Below are positions 10,789-22,314 of a DNA stretch of 64,000 bases, in pieces. The notes under the pieces are model-generated. The model had not been told where the DNA came from, did no database searches, and saw nothing but the letters and a program-made list of their open reading frames with translations. The stretch covers positions 248,001 through 312,000 of the forward strand of contig JANATG010000022.1 of the NCBI GenBank assembly GCA_029449235.1, written 5' to 3'. This DNA is from Linnemannia schmuckeri (Eukaryota > Mortierellomycota > Mortierellomycetes > Mortierellales > Mortierellaceae). Each line of letters starts with the position of its first letter. Positions within the stretch are counted from its first letter, which is position 1. The position numbers and the translations under genes are program-made.

Positions 10789-13715
10789 CAATACCTTGCA
10801 CACCTCACTCGCGTTTAAGTTAATAAAAATGCCAATAAAAATAGTGAACGACCAGCTGAGGGATACGTCCTGATGGAGTGTGCTTTTCTCTGTGATGTTT
10901 TATTTTCATGTTGAAGGATTCGTGGACGTGGGAACAACCGTATCTCCTTTTTGCATGTTTCTGGATAGAAGCTTAATGGCTGATTGCCTACTTGACATAT
11001 AATGCTGCCTGTGTCAAATGATCCCAAAAAAATCATTCATGGATACTGAATTCTATCTCGTGCATATTTCATTTGCTTATTTGTTTCTTTTCTATTATTT
11101 TTCATACAACAACAGCGATCCTGCGGTATATTACACATGCCAACAATGGAAACGGGGGATCAAGATCTCTTCTTTTGATATTATACTCCGCCGTATTTTC
11201 TTTAATTCACCATGCTGTTGTCAGTTGGGTGGGGATACACGTGCGTTCATGGATGATACTACGGCCACTAAGCTCCTCGAACTATTTCTATGGCTATTTT
11301 CATTGACCTGAAGGATCTGTCCTCTATATGTTAGATTGCCCTTTTTTCTGTCTCAGAGATAACCATATTATGAAGATCACCTCTTGCCGCTCTTTTTTTT
11401 ATGCTCTTTTTTTTTGATAGGCTGTGATCGAGATCTCCGATTTAAGATTTGTTGATCCATCACTTCCCTCATTTGGTTAAACTTGATATTTAAGAAGTAG
11501 TAGGCCAGATGTCTCGATGATAAGGCGGCCTATATCCCTTGTTCACATAACACTTGGGCGATGAGTGTAATAGATCCTTGAACTCCTTTTGCACCAAATA
11601 AAAACAAAGAGGCGCATTCAAAGCGATGATGGTATTTTCCAGTTGAAAATTCAGTATTATGCAAATAGAGAGGATGACTCTAGAGTGGTGGACCTTTTTC
11701 CTTTCGTTTGTATTTTTTTTTTTTCATATGAGACAAAAGTGCCAACTTGGGACTTTGTATCATCGATACACCTGTCGGTGTCATTGTGCCTTTACATACC
11801 ATCATTAGTATTTTCTCGGATACTTTATGTAAATCATGGTGTTTTGGCTGCATTGCTACGCCGATGTGGTTACTGACAAGGCCGACCTAGGACGATTGAC
11901 GATAGTGTTCGAGAGTCTTCACTTTTCTTTCTTGCTTACTTTCGAACTCAACGATGAGGGCCTCAAAAGGAACCAATCGTTTTCTTTTACAAAAAAATAT
12001 TCAATTCAAGATACATGGATGCCATAGAGCGTAGCATCGGCTCTGCTTCTATTGACTGAACTTTTACAAAGTGAAGCGATGTCCCAAAAAGTTCAAACGC
12101 TGCCGTTTTTTAGTATTTCAAGAAAAAAATTAGATGAGATATTGAATAGCGCGAATGGATAATTGGTGAACGTTGGTTTAAGCCTGTTGTAATATACCCA
12201 TGAATATCAAAATCAAATATGAACGATTTGCTGACGAATTGGAGAAGCCCTACTCTGTGTTTTCTTTTTTTTTTCAAATCAAAATCCGAAGATGTGTCTA
12301 AACACTGTTGGGCTTGAAACTGGTGTTACACCCGCACCTGATGGATGAGGTGTTGCGAAGATATCAATATAATATTAATACACCCGCTGCATGAACAACT
12401 GTAATTAGTTCGAAATTATAAGTTCAATAATTATGACAAAAGAAACTTGAGGATACTTCATTAGATTCAAAGACTAACAGAGCAGGTTCATCTCTTTTTT
12501 TTTCCAGTCAGCATCCCTTCTTTTGTACAAATAGAAAAAACAGTAAAATTGGCGACGTCTCAAAGAGGTTGTTCTGTCTTTTTCGTGTGAATTTTTGTAC
12601 ACGTGCAAGTTGAAAAATTCAAGTGTCCGATACGTTCATTTCATAACCATTTACAACAAAACGAAGATTTAAAAAAACGCAATAAAAAAAAGGAAGTAAA
12701 TGTCCAGGTAGGCATGTTTTTTTTGTTAGTGACTATACCCTTTTTCTTTGCTAACGGAATTTTTTTTTTTACGCTCTCTCTTGTCACTCAGATACTTCTT
12801 GTGGCGATGTCGAGCTTGCAGTTCTGTGTCTTTATTCTTCTCTTTTTTTTTATGTATTTCACTGCGAACAACGATGGCGGCGATTTGACAACAGCATGCC
12901 TGCTTTATATTGTCAAAAAGGAAAGAAAAAATAACAAATTTACATAGCAGCGACAGAGAAGGCTGTGTGCGTTTATGTCCATTTGCAGTTAAGAAATATC
13001 ATTGGATATGGTCTTTCCAATGGTGCTAGTGTTGAATTATTATTTTTTTGAGCTGCAGGCGGTGAGAAGGGACAAAGAACAGAAACAATAAACTGTTCCT
13101 CACCCTTTTATGCACATATCCATAAAAAAGAAAAAAAAATTCATTCGTCCCCGATTGACCACGCTCACTGCCCGCGTGAACACTTTTTCATCACTCGATA
13201 AAAAAATCCGCTGACCCTATGCCATCAGTCCCCGACGCCATGCTCACCCAAATCTCCTCTCAGTCCATCCTGGAATGTCACACAGACGCCATCTTATTCC
13301 ATGTGATCGTTGCTCATCTTTTGCGATCAAAACGCATCGAGAGTTTCTATAACACATCGGTGTTTGCGATGTGAAGGACACTCGCAAATGATGTGTTAAA
13401 AAAAATAATACATTACTCGCTTCAAACTTCTTATTGAGGTACAGGCGAGGGACGCAGACACCGCTGATTAAAGCGATTAATCCTGTCTTAGATTTCAATT
13501 TTTGGTAGCATATATTTTTTTCCCTCTTCCACATCAACATCGCAAAAAAATAAAGATCCAGAGATCGCAGTGTCGACAAAAAAAACCAAAAACTCTGTTG
13601 GTACATTTTTATTTACACAAGGACTCTTCGCCCTTTTTGTTCTTACAATCACACAAAACAAAACACACGAACACGCACAGACACGTCGGGGTTACAAAAA
13701 AAAGAGAAAAAAAAA
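10789..13715. other. AT-rich gene-poor region
   Basis: About 2.9 kb with only short open frames on both strands. The longest, at 12603-12947 and 13244-13606, are Phe- and Lys-rich and carry no motif. Poly-T and poly-A runs of 8-11 bases are common. I see no RNA gene or transposon ends. Confidence 0.5.
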
Positions 13716-16427
13716 TCACAGGATATCCATGTACGCGGTAGTGGAAGCCTCGCGCCGGAGAGCAGGCTGTGCTGAAGGTGTGCTAGTGGTTCCAGCAAAC
13801 GAGGCGGATCGACCAAATTGTGCAGGGAGGCGGAGGAGAGAATCTTCGACAGATCCGTCTTGAGATGTGGTAGTGCTTGAGGTGCGTCGTCGGTACGGGT
13901 GGTGCAGTTGGCGTGTGTCTCGTCGACGAATAACACCCCTACTGCTTTTGGTCAATCCAGCGGCCGGTGTCATGGGTGTAACTGGGGCGGGAAGGGTATC
14001 GGTTGAAACGTCAGGCTCGACCTCCATCATTACAACCTCTTTGCTGTCGCTCTCGGCAGCCGTGATGGATTCTCGAACAGTAGGAGTAAGGATGACATCG
14101 ATAGGCTTCTTTGTTTCGGTAACAGCGGCAATCTTTGTTGCCGATTCTTGAGGCTGAGAAGAGGCGGGGCTCCAGACTGGTGGCTTTTCCAAGAAGGGGC
14201 TCTCTTCCGACATCTCGCGCTCCAAAGAAGGCATCGACGCCTGGCGTCGCAACATCGGGACTCTCCGAACTCCAGGTCCCTTGCCCTCACCAGTAGCCTT
14301 AGCATCAGCAGAACTAATAGCTACAGACAAGGAAGACTTAGGTCCTCTTCTAGAAGACGAGACTTCCGAGAACGTGCGTCGAAGCATGGGTGGAGACCAG
14401 AGGGTATCAAGGCTGGATGCAATGTTCGAGAACGTGTCAGGTCCATTATCGCTGAGCACGCTGTCCAAGGATTCACCTGCCTCAGGGGTCCAACTGCTTG
14501 GGCTTGGGCTTAGAGTTAACAATAAGGATGATGACTCCTTACTGTTCTCAATAGATCCGGACTGGCTTGACTTGGAAGACGTTGCAGTAGCGGGAGAGGA
14601 CAAAGGCCACCAGGTCGGCGAAGAAGATGAAGGCGAGGATGAGGATACAGTCGTATTGCGAAAGTCCTTGGCGGAGCGGATGCTATTTTTGTAACTGGTG
14701 TACCCCAAGTACGAGAGATCCCTGTCCAGGGCATCACGCGTAGAAAGCCGGTTGTAAGTTTCCTCGTCCATCATGGGGATGCGTTCCTCTGAGTCTTCGT
14801 TATCATCATCAAGATTAGCTCCTGTAGATGAACGGCTGCCAGCAGCAACAGCAGTCATAGGTAGGACCTCTTCGATGGTGGAGCTGGATTTATAGGAAAA
14901 GACCATGTTCTTGGACTCGTCGATGTGAACAGACTTTGGCGGTGACAACGATGACTTTCGTCTGCGGGACGACCAGAGAGCGGAGGGGGGCATGGAAGAA
15001 GAGGAGGTGTGATCGAGTTTTGATCTCTTTCTTCGGTGAGGGCTTGATTCAGGTGAGGGTGACAACTGTGTTTCCGTATGCGAGGAAGAGCAGGGGATGT
15101 GGAGATGACAAGAGCAAAAAGAAAGGAAGGGGAGTTAGTGTTAGCTTGGGTCAGGGACAAGATTGGTCAGGGGTAAGTGGTAAAGACTGTGCAAGGGGCG
15201 GATGATCGTGCGTGTTTGAATTTGAATTTGGAGGCAACTGTGGCGAGCGAGAGCGTCTGTCTTGGTTCAAAAACAAAAAAAAATATAGATTGGTGGCAAA
15301 AAAAGAAAAAAAAATACATTTTTCCCAGGAATTCATATTCAAATTTGTACCTGGGACGAAGGGACGGACGACAGCGACGACGATGATGATGATTCCGACA
15401 GAGGTGAGAGCGATCCCTGCTCATTGGTCGAGGGGGGCGATCTCGAATCGGGGGATTTGTCTCCCTCCGAGGATGACAGGGAAGGCAACAATGAGCGTTG
15501 TCGATCAAGGGCTGGCGCTTCGGATATCACGGAGAGAGAGATGGGAGGAGGGGAGAGGGACAATTCCCTCCGACGCTGTCTGGTCCGCTTGGGCGAGGAA
15601 TTGGGCAAAGTCGTATCCATCGTTGGACTGCTGCTACTACTGTCGCTGGTAGTACTGGACATCACAGACGATAAGGTTTTAGATGATCCGACGTTACTGC
15701 TACTGCTGTTGGATTCAGATTTGGAGTTGGACTGGACTGCAACAAAGGGGGATAGGCTGTCAGGCACAGCACAGATTTGCTTGTTGGCTGCTGTGTTGGC
15801 CTTAGTCAATCGGATCAACTCCACCTCCTCAGGGGTCATCTTGGCCAGTTGTGCGAATAGTGTCCACCCGGCTGTTGGCTTCTTGTAGTCGTTATTATTA
15901 TTCAAGTTGCTGCTGGAGGAAGTGGTGTTGAATGACAAAGATGGAGTGTGCTGACCAGCTTCCTTCATTCCGTCACTGTCGTCGTTGTGGTTACTGTTGA
16001 TGTCGAGGTAGGTGTAGTTCTTCATCCCACTGTCGTTGTTGTTATTAGAAGCGGTGTTGCTGATGGTGGTGTTGCGGATGGAATTAGGCATAAGATTGAT
16101 TTTACTCTCCGTCGCAGAGGAGCCTCTATGAAGAGATGATCTTGAGTGATGGTTATCCTCATTGTTGTCCTTGTGCTTATCTATGTCCATGTCCTGGAGA
16201 GTGTATGGAGTAGGTGAGCGGGTAAAGCGGGGTTTGTATGGAGGAGACGACATATGGACAGAGGAAGGACTTTGCACAGGGCTAACAGAGGAAGACGAGA
16301 GAGCTGCTGTGGGGGTGTGGTTATGAGAGAATTGGCCAATTGGGTCTGTGTTTGCGGGAGAAGTTGTTGTTGTTGTTGTTGCTGCTGTAGGGTTGGTTGT
16401 TGGGGATGCAGTCTTCATTTGAGTCAT
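13716..16427 (-). CDS. Ser/Thr-rich protein of unknown function, two exons
   Basis: Exon 1 runs 16427-15351 (359 codons) and ends CCCAG before GTACAA. Exon 2 runs 15065-13716 and begins after AACACAG at TTGTCACCC. The 285-base intron is phase 0, giving about 808 aa. The protein is dominated by Ser, Thr, Pro and Asn, with poly-Ser and poly-Thr tracts. Conserved-looking islands are GWTLFAQLAKMTPEEVELIR (about residues 187-206) and DLSYLGYTSYKNSIRSAKDF in exon 2. Basic patches such as RRKRSK follow SP sites, which suggests a phosphorylated nuclear or signalling scaffold. No known domain is recognised, and no function is claimed. Confidence 0.7.
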
Positions 16428-17423
16428 TTGTGTAAAAGGGGAGAGAGGAGGAATGAACTGAATGCGAAAGTAATGAGAATGGAATGTGAATAGAGGGATA
16501 CCGAGAAAAAGACAGAAGGAGGTGTGAGAGAATGGTAAGAGGGAGAGTGAGGAGAGCGGGAGAGAGAGAGAGAGAGGGAGGGAGGAAGGGCAAGGACTAC
16601 GGTGTGGTGTAAAGAAAGATACAAAAAAGGGAAAGAAGAAGCAAGCGGCTGCTCTCTTTCCAGGGGCATAATCCCTTTATAATAAAATAATTAGTTGATC
16701 GCATTGGTTTGCACGAATGTGTTTGAACATATGTGTGTGGATGTGTGCGCACTGACAGGGCTTGGCTGCGAATGAAGAAATGACAGCCACCCTTGGCGTC
16801 AATCGACTTTTGACGCTGTGTCACTTGACGCACTCACCATATAGCAATCCTTGCGAAATTATTTTTTTTTTAGGTCCGCTCGAGGCTTATTCGGCATGCT
16901 GCACCTCTCACAAACCATGTCGTACCTGGGCACTTCCAAACCATTGCCCACACTTGTACTCACTCATTCCAATCATTACACTTGTTTGTCACTACAATTC
17001 AAAACAGCATCGCTCTCGGCTTAGCCTGCGCAAAAAAAAAAAAAAGACGGCGAACATTTTGTTCTTGTTGTTGTTGCTGCTCTCTTTGCTCTCTTTTGCC
17101 ACCCCTTCCCATCCTACTCTTTTTTTTTTCTTTTAACATTGGCATTTTGAGTCGGAGCATTCACGAAAATATTCCTCCTTACATGTTCATACACACCACA
17201 ACCACATATTTCCTCCGCCGCATGTCAACCCAAATCAAGCAACACCTTGTTGCCACAAAACTAAACTGTAAAAAAGGCATATCTCGTCTGTCTCGTTGCA
17301 TATGCTCGTCCTCGCTATTTGACTTTAGTCTATCATCGTTGATTATCCCGCAATTAGAGTCGATCCTGGATGGTATTTTTGTTGTTAGTCCCGACTGTTC
17401 CTCTCAACATTGTCTTCATTGAC
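16428..17423. other. Intergenic region, no gene seen
   Basis: Upstream of the Ser-rich gene and downstream of SKI8, both on the minus strand. It holds a purine-rich stretch near 16440-16640 (GA repeats on the plus strand, a CT-rich leader for the minus-strand gene) and short A/T runs. Nothing else is supported. Confidence 0.45.
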
Positions 17424-19558
17424 TCATGCAGAGGTGGTCGAGTAAAACTTGATCGATTTGTCCTCCGATACCGACACAAACTTGTTGCCCTGCTTGTTCC
17501 AGGCAAGTCCCCAGACCTATATAGAAACACAGCCGAATGAAAATGACATTGAGTATCCATGGTTCAAACTACTTGAGAGAGACAACAAAGACACACAAAA
17601 ACAACACGCAGACGAGCAGACTCGATTGACTTTTGAGGTTATTTGCAAGGTGTCACGCTTTGCGTGTGTGGATTTTGCATTATTTTGCGTTACCTGATCA
17701 CTGTGTCCGTCCATGGTATCAATGCATTGGTCAGCGACCAAATCCCACAGCTTGACCTTGTTGTCACTCGATCTATTTGGTTGCGAACATGCGCAAATGT
17801 TTGTGTACGTTTGGAGAATGTCAATTATCCGCACGCCAATAACCACATTCTCACACCCATCATGTTCCTCGTTCCAATGAAACAAGCAATGGTACTTACC
17901 CACTGGAAACATGGACACCATCGCTGCTGACAGCAACACTCAAGACCCATGCAGAGTGTCCAGAGAGAGTGCGGATCGTATCTCCATGTACACTAGTAAA
18001 GTTGGAAGTAGATAAATTGAAACCTCCTATTAGTCACACATCCATGGTCCCTGTCCTTCTTGCCATGGCCACCCCCTGAAACAAAAAAGAGGATCCTTAC
18101 GCATCGTGGATCATGATTCTCTTGTCGTCCGATCCTGTCACCAGCTTTGTCGAATCTGCCGAGAAGGCGAGTGAGCGCACAGTCATGGCATGACCTATTT
18201 GCATATTGAAAGGAGTGTCGTTTCGCCGCATTAGCCCACACGAGTGACAATATCGTTTGCCTCAAGTAACGCAAACAAATAGACGCAGCATCGAAGCAAA
18301 CTTTACCCTTGAAGGTGTGGCGGAGCTTGCCAGTTGCAACGTCAAACAAGAGGACGGTAGACGAATCAGACGATGCCTCGGTCCCGCATGCAACATATTC
18401 TCCATTAGGACTCTATGAACAGAATATAAGAATAAGTGGCGTTCCGATAGGTTAAAGTCCTGGTCTCCTGAGTTGCTAATGGATAATTGTCGCGCGCCTC
18501 GAGGTCCCACTTGACCGTGAAAACTTACATAGGCGACGCTCATGGCAAACTTGCCACGACCCTCAAATGTCTGCACTTTCTCTCCGCTTTCCACGCTGTA
18601 CTGGTTGATATCACCCGAAGCTGTTCCTGTAGCAATGTGCTTCGAGTCAGGCGAGAACTTTGCCGTCCATGCTTGAACTAATAGTAAAAGAGTGAAAATC
18701 GTGAGTCCAAGGCTCCCGCATAGTCATAGTCACTCTGAATTGGTGATTACGATCTGGCAAAGCAACTGATCCTTACTTGCTCCAGCATCGATGATCTTGT
18801 GTTGTTTGAGCTGCTCCAAGTCCCAGATCCTGATTTGGCTGTCCAATGAAGTTGAAACCGCCACTATGTTTAAGAAGATTGATGACAACCGTTTAAGATA
18901 CTGTCAATCCAAGGGCAAACAATAACTATGATTTTCCTGCTTGCGTATAACTGCCCTATGTGTCCTTGTTCATACATGTTCCTTCAGTGTTGGTATCAAC
19001 AGAGTTGACGCCGAGCTGGTGACCGGTCAATGTTCCCTTCAGCTCTCCGTTCTCTGCGTTCCTACGAGCAATAACAAGACATGATCTGTCAGTATACGCT
19101 ATCTGTAAAACGCGTACGATGGGTATCACTGCAAGTAGCTGTTCTGACTTACCAGACTTTGACGGTGTTGTCGAGCGAACCAGTCACGAGGGCGTTCTTT
19201 GAGGACCATGCCGCGCTCCAGATGCCAGCGTCGTGAGCTAATCATTCCGCAAGGTACCATGTAAACAAAAAAAACACGTTAGTTTTTGGCTCCTGATGAC
19301 TCTCTAATACGTTGTCCTGGCTTTTCCTGCACTGCTATGGCAAAAGCCTTATTACCGTTGGTCTTGGTAAGGCTTGTAACGAATTGAGTAGGCTAAAGTG
19401 TGTGATGGAACAAAGGAAGAAGGCGCGATGGACAACTGAGAGTGTGAGTGTTGTGTCCCGTTGAATGCATATGTCGTCTAAATGATAAAATATCGCGTAT
19501 TGTATCCTCCCTGTATGCGTCTCCAGAGAGTAAGTCGTAGTTCCAGTTTAGTTACCAT
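17424..19558 (-). CDS. SKI8: SKI8/WDR61 WD40 protein, eleven exons
   Basis: Exons (minus): 19558-19556, 19392-19356, 19237-19153, 19061-18976, 18863-18777, 18677-18529, 18412-18307, 18194-18101, 17992-17900, 17772-17694 and 17516-17424. All introns are GT-AG and the joined frame gives 303 aa; the human relative is about 305 aa. WD-repeat motifs appear in order: GSLDNTVKVW, SLDSQIRIWD, AWTAKFSPDSKHIATGT, SPNGEYVACG, FDVATGKLRHTFKGHAMTV, GSDDKRIMIHD, SGHSAWVLSVA, SSDNKVKLWD and VSEDKSIKFY. Known family roles are in the cytoplasmic Ski complex that feeds mRNA to the exosome, in the nuclear Paf1 complex in animals, and in meiotic recombination in yeast. The first exon is only the ATG, directly followed by GTAACT; this start is the least certain part. 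Confidence 0.93.
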
Positions 19559-20138
19559 GTCGTGTCCAGCTTGTATGTGTGTCCTGAGTGTGTCGTTGGT
19601 TCAAGAGGCTATTTGAAGGACTTGAAGGCGTAGAACAAATCGACGACCTGAGGGACTGAGTGACTGCAAATTTGATCTGACATGGGTTCAGCACGGGCTG
19701 TTTATTTGCGGCTTAGCGCAGTGCACATAATTGCCGTTTTAGGCGCCTTTGACTCCCATTTGTGCCTGGGTCTGAACCATTCTTCTGCGAGTCAGTTGTC
19801 GTCACTTTTTCACCTTTCGCTGTTTTTCCTTCCTTCCGCTTCCTTTGCATTCCTTTTTCTTTTCTCTTTTTCACTTTCGTTTCTTCACCCATTACCCTTT
19901 TCCGCCCCTTCGCTTTCCCTTCTTCCTTTATTCCCACCCTTTCCCTCAACCCTTTCTACCTCCTCTGAGTCATTCATTTTGCTCACTTCCGCTCATACTT
20001 TCTCCCTTTCCTTCCCCGCACTTTGTTTCCCGACCCCCGTCACACAGACTTGTCTTCGCAATAAAAAGAGGCCCTTGCATACCACTCCCTCTCTTCTTTT
20101 CTCTCGCAACAACAATAACACACAAGACATAAGCAATA
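19559..20138. promoter_or_regulatory. Divergent promoter of SKI8 and MPP alpha with CT-rich leader
   Basis: 580 bases separate the two start codons. The part next to the MPP alpha gene (about 19795-20100) is almost all C and T on the plus strand, with TTCC and CCTTTC runs, and ends in an A-rich stretch just before the ATG. It may coordinate both genes. No TATA-like box was singled out. Confidence 0.45.
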
Positions 20139-21951
20139 ATGTCAAAGCAGCTGTCGAGCGCCATTGCGCGCCATGTCCTGCCCTTCACAAGGCGCGCCAA
20201 CAATGTTGCGATGCCCCTCATCAGTCGCATGAACAAGCACCAGCAGGCCTCCCTCCAGTCTGACGACTTTATCAAGGTATTTTTACTTACTTGCGAAGCA
20301 GCCGTTGAACTTCCTTTTTTTTGTTATCATTTAGATAACACAACAGTAACCATTGCAACCGAAGGATTAACGAATGAAATATCTGTGTGTGAAATATTAG
20401 GCGCCAGAGCAAGTCGTGCCAAAGAGTAGCATCCCTTCAACATCAACAACAACCTCAACAACCAGTAACAACAGCAGCATCGCCTCAAAAGTGACAAAGC
20501 TCCCCAACGGCGTTCGTGTAGCAACCGAAGACAGCCAGGGTCATTTCGCCTCCTTGGGCGTCTACGTCGACGCTGGATCCCGCTACGAGGACGATACCAC
20601 CCGCGGCGTTTCTCATATCCTTGACCGCCTCGCCTTCAAGTCGACCAAGAACAGGACCAGTGAGGCCATGATGGCCGATCTGGAAGCTGCCGGTGGTAAT
20701 GTGATGTGTTCATCCTCGCGTGAATCCATTATGTACCAATCTGCACTCTTGCCTCAGGACTTGCCTCAGATGCTGGCGATTATGGCAGACACGATCCGGA
20801 ACCCGGCGGTCACGGAGGAGGAACTGGAGGAGCAGAGGGTTTCTGCGGGGCATGAGATTCAGGAGTATTGGTCGAAGCCAGAGATGATCTTGCCGGAGTT
20901 ACTGCATACGGTGGCCTATAAGGATAACACATTGGGAAACCCGTTGCTGTGTCCTATGGAGAACTTGGAGACGATGACGACAGAGAATATCAAGAGGTAT
21001 ATTAATACCTGGTACCGACCTGAGCGGATTGTCGTCTCGGCTGTTGGCGCGGACCATGACAAGGTGGTTGATCTTACCCACAAGTACTTTGGCGACATGA
21101 AGTCTTTGACACCATCATCAGGATCAGGATCGGAGGAGGCTTCAGGATCGGAGAGTCACAAAGGAGGCATCTTCAAATCGCTTTTCGGAAAGAGTGGATC
21201 GTCATCTTCAGGAATCCTCAAGCCAGATTTCAATACCCTCAGCCGACAGCCCGCCAAGTACACCGGAGGCACGCTGTTGATCGAGGACGATACCCAACCG
21301 TTCACACACCTCTTTGTCGGTTTTGAGGGCCTCTCGATCCACGACGACGACATCTATGCGCTGGCGACGTTGCAGTTGCTGATGGGCGGTGGATCCTCCT
21401 TCTCGGCCGGCGGACCAGGAAAGGGCATGTACTCGCGTCTGTTCAGCAACGTCCTCAACCACTACAACTGGATCGAGTCCTGCATGTCCTTTAACCATTG
21501 CTATTCCGATTCGGGACTCTTTGGAATCTCTGGATCGTGCTACCCTGGTTACGAGACCATGCTGTTGGAAGTCATTGTGAGAGAACTGGAATTGACGACC
21601 CGGACTGGGAAGGGCGGAATCGCACAGGGGGAGTTGGATAGGGCCAAGAACCAGTTGCGGTCGTCCGTGTTGATGAACCTCGAGTCCAAGATGGTTCAAC
21701 TGGAGGACCTCGGTCGTCAAGTTCAGGTCCATGGCGCCAAGGTCCCTGTTGAGGAGTTGTGTGCCAAGATTGAGAAGGTGACACGACAGGATATGGTCCG
21801 GGTTGCGCGTAGGGTTTTTGGAGGCCAGGTCGCCTCTTTGACGGGTGGGTCTGGTGAGGTGACGATTGTGGGGCAGGGGTTGACCAAAAACTTGCAGGGT
21901 GCTGAGAAGGTTCTGGATAAGTATGGACTTGGCAAGAATGCCAAGTGGTAA
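20139..21951 (+). CDS. MAS2: Mitochondrial processing peptidase alpha subunit
   Basis: Exon 1 is 20139-20276 (46 codons), the intron GTATTT...TTAG is 124 bases, exon 2 is 20401-21951; total 562 aa. The N-terminus is basic and hydroxylated with few acids, as for a matrix-targeting presequence (SSAIARHVLPFTRRANN). The M16 domain carries GVSHILDRLAFKST where the catalytic beta subunit has its HxxEH zinc site, so this is the non-catalytic alpha subunit. The Gly-rich substrate-binding loop (MGGGSSFSAGGPGKGMYSRL, about residues 370-390) is intact. MPP alpha/beta cleaves presequences of imported proteins in the matrix. A Ser/Gly-rich insertion follows GDMKSLTP (about residue 285). Confidence 0.95.
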
Positions 21952-22314
21952 TTACATTTCACCTTTTTTTTCACTTGTTTATTATTAGACTACATTCACA
22001 CTAGTTTCTTACCCTTTTTTTTTCCAAAATGTATCGAATTTCTTATATGAATCGGACAAGTGTACGTTTTCAAAAATGCGTAGAGTAGGGGTTTTATTAT
22101 TAGAGTGTATTGTACAGGTTGGACAGTAAGGAATGGTACAAGCATTAGTGTGTGGGGAGGTAGGGGGTCATTAGATATCGTAGTCGTGTATCGTAATATC
22201 GTGAAAAATATGGAGTCATTAAAAAAGAACAAAAAAAACCTTTCTGGCCAGCCAGAAAATGCGAAAAATGGAAGGGAAGGACGGAAGGAAGGAAGAGAGG
22301 GGTGGTTGTCGATT
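21952..22314. other. Convergent 3' region of MPP alpha and the Sec2-type gene
   Basis: 363 bases between two convergent stop codons. It is A/T-rich with T runs after the MPP alpha stop, fitting polyadenylation signals for both genes. No gene is seen. Confidence 0.4.

Noticed and set aside
21208..21732. 174-codon minus-strand frame inside the MPP alpha gene
   Set aside because: It is antisense to strongly conserved M16 coding and has no family resemblance; codon bias of the real gene leaves the opposite strand open.
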